The notes under the pieces were generated by a model. The model saw only the letters and a program-made list of their open reading frames with translations. It made no database searches and was not told the origin of the DNA. From assembly GCF_000002235.5 (NCBI RefSeq), contig NW_022145604.1, positions 5,108,077 to 5,172,076 of the forward strand: a DNA stretch of 64,000 nt. Direction: 5' to 3'. The position numbers and the translations under genes were made by a program. The stretch is from Strongylocentrotus purpuratus. Taxonomy: Eukaryota > Echinodermata > Echinoidea > Camarodonta > Strongylocentrotidae. Shown piece by piece: positions 11,301-20,900 of this stretch (position 1 is its first letter; the number at the start of each line of letters is the position of its first letter).

Positions 11301-14300
11301 AGGACGTCTTTCCAGCATGGTCTTGAAGGTTGACGTCTGCACCATTCTTCACTAAGACATCGACTAAATGGAAATGCTCATGGGAGATAGCTACAGCAAG
11401 AGGACGGAGTCCAACTACGCTTTCTACTGCATTCACGTTACAGTGCCCCTGTAGGTATAAATTCAACAAAAATCAAGTTCAATTTTTTTGATAAATGGCT
11501 CAATTTTGCAAATTTGTCATTGCAGGAGTTTTAATAATGTTTGATTTTGATCTAATTGAGGCCAACCGCATACGTCATGATCAGACTACGATCTGATTTT
11601 AGAACAATTGGAAAACGCAGTCAACATGGTAATCCAAACAAGTGAAATTGTAATTATCGACGTATTGACCAGTCATGTACACAATACAATAGATACATAC
11701 ATTATTTTGTGGGAGGAGGGGGTAGCAGTAAAAGCTTAATTATAGGAGATAAATCCTAATCGGTTCTGAATCACAGAATGACGTCGGAGTAATCGTTAGA
11801 CTCTTTATGATTTTAAGCCAATTTGGCCTTTACCAAACTTTCCATTTAAAGTATTCATATGATTATTCAGAACTTCGATGAGGAAGATACTGTTGGTTTC
11901 AATTTCTATAGCTGATGTAGTTAAGGTCTTATCACGGTCGAGTCGTATAATGTCTAGGGGTATGCTTTAACCATCTGACTTTTTACCTTGTTTAACAATA
12001 GTTGTGTAGCATCACGAAAGCCTTTGCAAACAGCTAAAAAGATAGGAGTACAGCCATGTTCATCCCTTGCTTCCACCAGTCTAGGTATCGTGTCCAGGAG
12101 TTTAGTCATAGCACTGTGACCAAGGCATGGATAGTAATCGAAAAAGGGAAAATGAATTGATATATCAATCCTGGAAAAAGAACGAGGAAAGGGTAGTTCC
12201 TCTCTCTGCATTAATACAGGATATAGGGCAAAAACAAGTCTTTTACTGTAAATCATGTATATTTTTTCCCGTAAGACCCATTGAAGAATATTTTTTTTAA
12301 TTTGTATATGTTTTCCCTTTTGCTGAACAAGAGACCGTTTTATTGACACTTACATTTATATTATTGCTAATAATAGAGCTGAAAAGTCTCGCTTGATTTC
12401 TAACACACGCACACACACACACACACCCACACACACGCACACACGTACACACACCCCTACATAGTCGTATTGGTATACTGTTCCTGTAATAAACCTAGAT
12501 CTCTGAACACGAATGGTTGATCCCTCTTAAACAGTTATTGTTTGCGTAGGACAAATTTGTAGAGCAAATACATATACATGTTTTCTGAAACATGTCCTTA
12601 ATATTTAATAGAGCTAGCTTTAAACAAATATTCTCCGAACCAAGTTTATATCATATGAATAGGTTTTTACCCCAGGGTAAATTCTTGGAGAGCTCATTTA
12701 ATTATTTATGTTTCATTGGATTGACTTGAAAACTGTGTAAATGAACTTCACTCACTATGTATTATCCACTGCAGCAGCACAGTGCATGGAAGATGCTAGA
12801 TTACTACCAACCGCTTTCAGATCTGCTTCCTGTCTGTCCAGAATGAGATCCACTATGGTTCTTCTTCCAGTTTCCATTGCTTGAATTACAGGTGTAGCAT
12901 CCAGCTCGCCCTATTGCAAAGTCATTTCAAAGGCACATTAAAAGAACAATTTGAAATTGTAATGTCTCTTTAATAACACTGTTCAGATCAATGTTAAGGT
13001 TAAATTGATCCCTTTTCATGAAATGAGTGTGATGACATTTTATATTTGATTTGATTTGATTTATTGGTTTCTGCATCTTCTTTTTTTCCACCATACATTT
13101 TCATGAACATAATATTGTTGATACAATATTTATTGATATATACAGTGTATATCTTTTCAGAACTCTACTGACCAAAACTATTGATAGACAAATTTTTTTG
13201 AGAAACTATATCCGTGAAGACTATTTAAATCATATTGTCACACAATCATTTCATGAAGAGAGGTAAGAAATTATTCCAACTTGTGGGTAACAGTGTACAA
13301 GGAAAATTATCATTTATTTCACTCTGTAGCATACAACAGTTAAAGGCGAATGAACAAATTATTTGATCATGCCTCTGCCTTGTTTACTAAGATATATATT
13401 GCAGTAAGGTTGTACTTTTAGCAAGATGGTCATAATTGCTAGCCGTCGTTACATAAATTTCTCTAATAATGGAGTATTACACAATGAAGTAAAAACATTA
13501 TTATCTCCCACAGGCGTCACAATATTTTCCAAATTTTATTTTGTTCTTTTCTGTCACATCCTCTCAAAGAATTATTTAAAATAAACAGATCTTGAAAACT
13601 TCTATTTGACTTCCCAAACATGACAAAGACAAGCATGGTCATGCTCCTTTTCAATATGACCAAAATAATTTTGATAAAAGCCCCATAGTATGCATTTTGT
13701 TATATTATCACCATGATGACATGCATTCACATTCCACTCCTCCTGCAACTTAAACATTCTCAAAACACACAGACAAAAAACATAAGTTGGGGGCCCCCAA
13801 CAATCAGTAAAGTTCAAGTAACTGATATTAATTCAATCATGATATATATATCACCATTTCCTTACCTTAAGGTTCAAGTCTGCACCGTGCATCATCAGAC
13901 GATGTGCACATTTATAGAACCCTCCTTCACACGCCAAAGATAGACATGTAAAGCCCTGAAAGTTGACAGCGTGCACATCAGCCCCTTGATCTAAAAGGTA
14001 TTCCACGGCTTCGTATTTGTTGCTTCCGTTTGTAATGGGTGTGTGAAGAAGAACGGACGGGTGATCATTTGTTTTATAACACTTGTTTAACACGAAACAG
14101 TTTGGCGGAGTGCAACTTGTATACTTGGTCAGAAAGCACAAGCATGACTTGATAAATCTAGTTAATTTATGCTGCAGTACAGTGTGAAGTTCTAATATAT
14201 TCACCCTAAACTAACTATTGAAATCAGCAAACTGGCGACGGAGAACAAATTTTATAATTTGTTTCATGTACAAATATTTTTTGTTAGGTTTTTGTAATTT

Positions 14301-17300
14301 TCCATTCACATTTATTTAACTTGATATAGGGTATTTATTTTTCAATACTAAGAAAAAGAGTGAAATGCAAATACTTGCTGTTAATTTCAGGAAGGAAAGC
14401 TCATTCGTTTTAGTCAGCCGTCATGTTTAAGGGATGGAATGGATACAAGATAAGATATCAAGTAAGTTTTCACAGGCATTCTGGAGAAAGACTACTCTGC
14501 AATATAATTTGCTAGAGCAATTGGTGTGGGGAGAAAGGGGGGCTACAGCCCGACGCCAGTGCATTTGTGGTACACTTGAACATACAAATTGAATAAAAAT
14601 CATATCAATTGAATTGAAGTACCGTAACATGTATAGATCCGATTAATTTATAATATTCAAGGAATATGTGGGTTTTTTATGACAGATTTTAGCATTACCT
14701 ACACGTATAGGCAACACAAATTATCAATAGTTTTACAAAATTCTTGTTTGTTTAAAACTAAAGAATATCTTACACGCTGGTCGCGATGTAAAGTGGAGCA
14801 CTGCGGTGGTTCTCAATAAAGGCCCCTTTCTCGACGAGGAACTTCAACATGTCTAAATTGCAATGAGCTGCAGCGTACCCTAACAGTGTTACACCAGGCT
14901 CTGGCTCGCAATGAATCTATAGATGCATAAACAGACAAAGAAAAATGCCACAAATTATCTTTTCGATCACAATTTTTCCTCAACTTCCGTTGTCCGAAAG
15001 GATTTGCAGTATCTATAATAATTCTTTAAGAATCTTGAAAGAGATATCGTTTGGGTGGAAACAACCCATGATTCCACATCTCCTCACCTGATACCCACAG
15101 CTAAGCTCAAGAATGTTCCCCCTTTTGAAGTGATCTAACCTTTGCTTACTTTTTTTTGCAGCTTGTTACAGAATTTGAAAACATAGAACATCCAAAAATC
15201 TGATAACCCTTTTCTTTTTGCTACATATTTTTTTTGTCCCCTTCCCTTTTTTACAAAATTATAGATTCAACTTACACCGGGCCTTGCGTAGAGTTGCGTA
15301 GATTTGCGTAGAGTTGCGTAACGACTACCTCGATCGTACGCAATCCTACGCAACTGTACGCGGAGGGACGCAAATGGGTACGCGAGATGAACGCAAAAAA
15401 TTAAACATGTTAAATTTTTTTCGCGTACCTTCGGCGTAGTACTAACCCATTCTGGATGTATAGCCAAGAGACACCCCACTGCTTCGATATCACCTAATCG
15501 TGCAGACACCAGGAGGAGCGGTTCGTGATCTGTATTTAGAGGCAATGAAAAGTTGTCATAAAAGGCTTGTTACGAACACGTCTTGAGTACCTTCGTTGAT
15601 ACAAGCTAATTGATCCAGCCTTTGTCAAACTTTTTGTAGTTACGGCACCCTTTTGAGGATTACATTTTTTCGCGTAATGCTTCAAAATTTATTTATTATT
15701 TACAAAAGATTCATTTTCGATATATGACGATATTCAGGCAGCTCGCTGACAATAGAGATATTCTGGTACCTCGATGAATAATACTGTGGGTATTCTGGCA
15801 CATGATTGCCTGAAATCTTACTGTTTCTTACTGTGTCAGTAAACGGTGTAGCGAGCAAGGGAACAAGACACTGTATCGTCTTTAAAAGGTTATTTCTACA
15901 CGAAAATATTTCTACGAAATTGACGTTTATTGCATTATTGATCCCAAAATAAATGTTTAATGAATTTTCTCGTGACACCCTTTGAGATGTTGTGCCGGCA
16001 CCCCGGTTGAAAAAAAAATTGAAACTTATCTACAAAGTGTAGGGTAGCTAGATACTGCATTTTTTTAGAGGACAGTAAATCACAAATACTCAAGTTTTTT
16101 TTTGCGAGTACCCGACGTAAATTTGTTCGTACTAAACCCAACATTGTACCACTTTAAAAATAAACGAGTGCTTGTTATTTAGACTAGTTATGATGAAGAC
16201 ATAATTCTACAGCCTTGCCATAAACCATGCATGCTGCACGTACGCTAAAACAAAAAGAGAGAAAGTGTTCGTGTTGTTGTTCTAGTTTCCTTTATTTTGT
16301 TACTTTGAATTGTAGATAGAGTCGACCTTTATGACGGTGGGAGAATCATGCATGATTCTTTAGTGTTAGTTTCTTTTCAGTGAGCACTTACATTTATTTT
16401 GTTAACAATGAGGGTAAAGTGCCTTAATCAAAGCACCGAGTAAACATATCATACATGTACCTCATTCCTTTACATAATCGTAATTGTAATCATCTATTAT
16501 AAATGGAGAGCCTTGATTTGATCAGCTCTATATTTCATTTCATTTAAAATTTACCTCGCATTGGTTCTTCACGCCTCAAGTCTTCTGGTTTAGGAGCACG
16601 AATCCGTTCTGGAGTCAGGTTTGCAGAATTGAAAGTAAGTTTTTGATCGTCCGTGATTTTGACGTGAATATCCGATCCGTCGATTCCTACCACCTTTCCA
16701 ACTGTACCGATGGCCTAAAACAGGAATATAATCATCATGATTATAGGGCTACATAATTGTGTTGTTTGTAATTTGGAAGTAAATAAATTAAACGAAAAAA
16801 ATCAAGACAGTATCACCTATTTGAATCCATAATGTGGTCATGTCTACAATATTGTTTGTCATGGTTGAGACAGATAACTTTAAAGGCTATTTATTGCCAA
16901 ACATCCAAATATTTGAAAATAAAAATATTGTTATGAAAAATTAAAAATTATGTGGCGAAGCGACAGAGCCATAAAATTAAAAATATAGATAAATATCGAC
17001 ATGGACATAACAAATACTATCATTGTTGCTGCCAGAATATGGGAAATTTGTAAGTGTTCGAGGTGGGCGGGGGGGGGGGGGGGGGGGGTTCGCAGCATAC
17101 ACCTTCCCTGGCCCGCCGTGTACACCTGTATTATAGCCATGATAGTTGGGTAGAAGTCACCTTTTCCATAGCTGCCGTCCATCCACCATGTCCAGACTGT
17201 AATCTCTTGACCATCTCGATATTATCCCATATGCGGACGAGCTGACCAAGACACAAAGGATGAATCTAAAAGCAACAGGTGGGTAGAAAGAAAAATAAAA

Positions 17301-17882
17301 CAATGCTAATGACATCAACAACAATAATAATGATGATAATAGTGGGTTCTCGTTTTATAGCACTCATGTTTGTCAGACTTGACACTCCTGACGCTCCGCA
17401 TTTATTTCCCTGGCTTTAGCATGGCTTCCATTCTGGCGCTTTAGTATTTTAAGGAATGAATTCCTGCCAGGTACCAATATATCTCATGTGGGGATTTGAC
17501 CCCCGCAACCTGTCTGGTTACTGAACCAACGTATAACGAAACCGCTACAATTAGGCCCTAGTTATCAAGAAATATATATTACAATCATTTGTATAGTCGG
17601 TTAGATTTAAGCAAGACATGCTGCTTCTGTCCCCGTTTAATACCTTCCTTAGAGCTGCAGAATTCATTGTGAAGGTTTGTTGGCTGTCATGGAAAGTCAC
17701 TGTGAAGTCACCAGTATTCGTTCTTCTATTCACAAACCCCTTCTTGCGAAACGTCTGTTTATAGATAGAGAATTAAAGTTACCGTAACAATTGGCTAATT
17801 CATTTTCTGCAATTTAGTTTAAAAAATTAAAATCAAGTCGGGAAATATATTCTCCCCAGTTTGGCAACCGGAGGGAAAATGT

Positions 17883-17951
<69 letters not shown>

Positions 17952-20900
17952 CTGAGTATTTTATAACCTCGAATATAAGCTTCACACAAGCCCAAACACA
18001 ACATCATCTTTGATATAACGCAGGAAGTTGTATATGTCATGGATACATTTCAACTAATCAAACCTAATGTCTGATCTTTCGAAAAAATAGCTGTTCCGGA
18101 GTTTTAAAAAAAAAGAAAAGGAAAAAAGAAGAGGAATGTTAGTTAATTAAAAGAAGCAAGGATATCTCTTGACTCAATTGATATCTACCAATGCTGAGCA
18201 TTAATTTGAAGTGATGCACATTGCAAGTTATCACAATTTTTCATAGATTACAGTCTGAATAGTATAGGTGTCCACTGGAATGTTATAAGGGTGCAACCCC
18301 CCCCCCCCCCCCCCATGGCTATTACTTTAATGTTGATATCATGCAAACATCACAAGAAAGTCTGACGAATTTTATTTCTGGTGCACCATATGATGAGATT
18401 CCTGTTTCATTCTATCCTTTTTCCAAAATTGCAATTTTGGCTGTTTGGCGAAACCGGGTCCATCGGTGTTTTGAAGGTTTTCATCATAGTTTAACAGTCA
18501 TTATACTACGTCGTGGAGCAAATTGTGAAGCACTTTGTAACTGCAAGGAAAAAGGCGCTATATCAAATTTTCTGTAGATTTGATTTGATTGGGTTAGAGA
18601 GGGAGTGTCTTTGCCCATGTACCATCAACATTTTACCATGAAAAATACTAAACACTCGCATGTAAAAGTGTTCCTCTGCAAACTAAATTCCATGTACAGT
18701 CAAACCTGTCTTTTGAGGCCACCCGAGGGAAACAGACAAAAGACACTGTAGACAGGTTCTACAACACACATCTCTTTTTGAGGGTGAAAAAATACATGGC
18801 CACTATAAACAGGTGGCCTTTATAGAAAGATGGGCACTATTAAAGACAGGTGTGACAGTAGTTGACTAACAGGTGGCAGCGGTGGGATATACATTTACTG
18901 AATTTACAAAGATTACAAAAAAAGGTTTATTTTTCCTCTCTAATATCAAGTTCATTGTTTATTTGATTGACAAAACATTAGCGAATAACTTGTTGACATA
19001 TTTAAAGTATAACGTATTTTTCAGTGAGAGCTAAGAATTGCAGCCTCAACATGTTGTCTGGAAGGACTAAAAGATCCTAATTCTCTCCAACAATTGATGA
19101 CGGTTTTAAATATTAGTGGACATATATATATATATATATATACTCACTTTGGCCATTTCAGGCTCCCACAATCCTCGTCGCTTGTGGAGCCTTTCCAACT
19201 CTGCAGAAGTGGCAGTTACCAGGACTTTGTCTCCCTCATTCACTGGCTCAAGATCCCCTTTGATTACAAAACAACTAAGGGTAAATAATTATGTTCTATG
19301 ACTATGTAGCCTAGCTCTTCTTCTTCTACATGTCTGAAGAAAAACACATTTCGTTTCTTTCTAATTCTGACAATTTTCATGTCCCACAACCCAATTATCG
19401 ATGGTGGCGATAGCAATCTCAGTTCAAATCATGGATGTTTAGTTGACTCGTTGATGATGATGATGATGATATGGATATTCATGACTACAAAATAACCATA
19501 TCGTTCCGTGTCTATTAACTTGATTTAGGAACAGATTATTTGTATTGCCTGATATCAATACTTATTGATAAGCAGGGTCACCCCCAACAAGAGCGCAATG
19601 CATGCGATCTGCAATTCCAGCAACATCTTTACGGCTTGCCATACAATTAGCTGTTTTGACGACGATGGGAATGCGTTTCTCACCTCAGCTGGTTGTATGG
19701 GAAGCTGTCATGCGCAAATATCTCCGTGCCGCGAGCATGATGCCAGTTGGAAAAGTAGTACAGTTTGAAAAAAACATTGCCTTACAAAAATATCCCTAGA
19801 ATCAAAATGCCTCATCCTAAAAATTCATTGGTATCATCTTACTTGGAAAGGAATTTCTGATACAAATCAATGACATTGGTCAATGATGTCTTTGAAGTTG
19901 CAGATATCAGCTGTACTTTGTGGACAATCCTGTATAGGCCTATATACAAATACTTTAAAACATACGAGATAAAAACAAAATGGCTTTAATAATTCTCCTT
20001 TATTAAACTCCCAGAACAGTACGGTATTGAACAAAGGGAGAACAAAAACACAATGCTATTCTCACCAAGATTTGGTAGGTGTCCATCATATAAATTACCT
20101 CCTGACCCTGGAAGTTTACAGATGATCTTGGTGACGTCTACCCTCTCTAGCCCAGAAGAGAATTCAACCGCTACTCGTACATTGACTTTATCCTCAAGGG
20201 TCTGTCCACCGTTGACTACTGTCCCGAGCAGCTCATCTGTGGGGAAAAGAGCTCTGATAGATATCATTTGTATCTAAAAACTTCCTTGATTATTCTTGAT
20301 ATCTGTCGACCGAGGCTAACTGTGTACCATGTAACCACATTACTTGTTCATGGGCATTGCCAACATCTCTATTGACATCGTCTATTTTTTAAACAGAATG
20401 AGAGATATCAAGACAAACCTGATTCAAGTTCTGTGTGCCACTGGGGATGTCTGACAACCTCTGCTCCAGGAAAGCTCCCTCTGAGAGCAACACGAGGAGA
20501 TGATGATCTTGGTAGCATCTTGGGACTGCATCAATTGAAAAATAAATACCTTCAAGGATTTTTTTTTTTTTTTTAAAAACATTTTTAAATCGGGCCGAAA
20601 TTTCGCAACGCCTCAGCCAGCCGCTGAATAAGCGGGGGTGTGGGGGGGGGGGGGGTAAGGTCAGTATTTTTGGGTCACCCTTTGGTACAAAAATATATAT
20701 ATATATATATATATTTTAAGGGGGGGTAATCAAAAATCACACACATAGGAAAATTAGATGGGGGGTTCGACCACCAAATCCTTCCACCCTGCGTACGCGC
20801 CTGCCTATGGCTGGAAACTCTTTTTGTGTCAACTTGTAGCAACGGCAGAAAGGTCAAGTTAAGTCTGACTTCAATGGTCTAACTTTCAAAGACACTAAGA

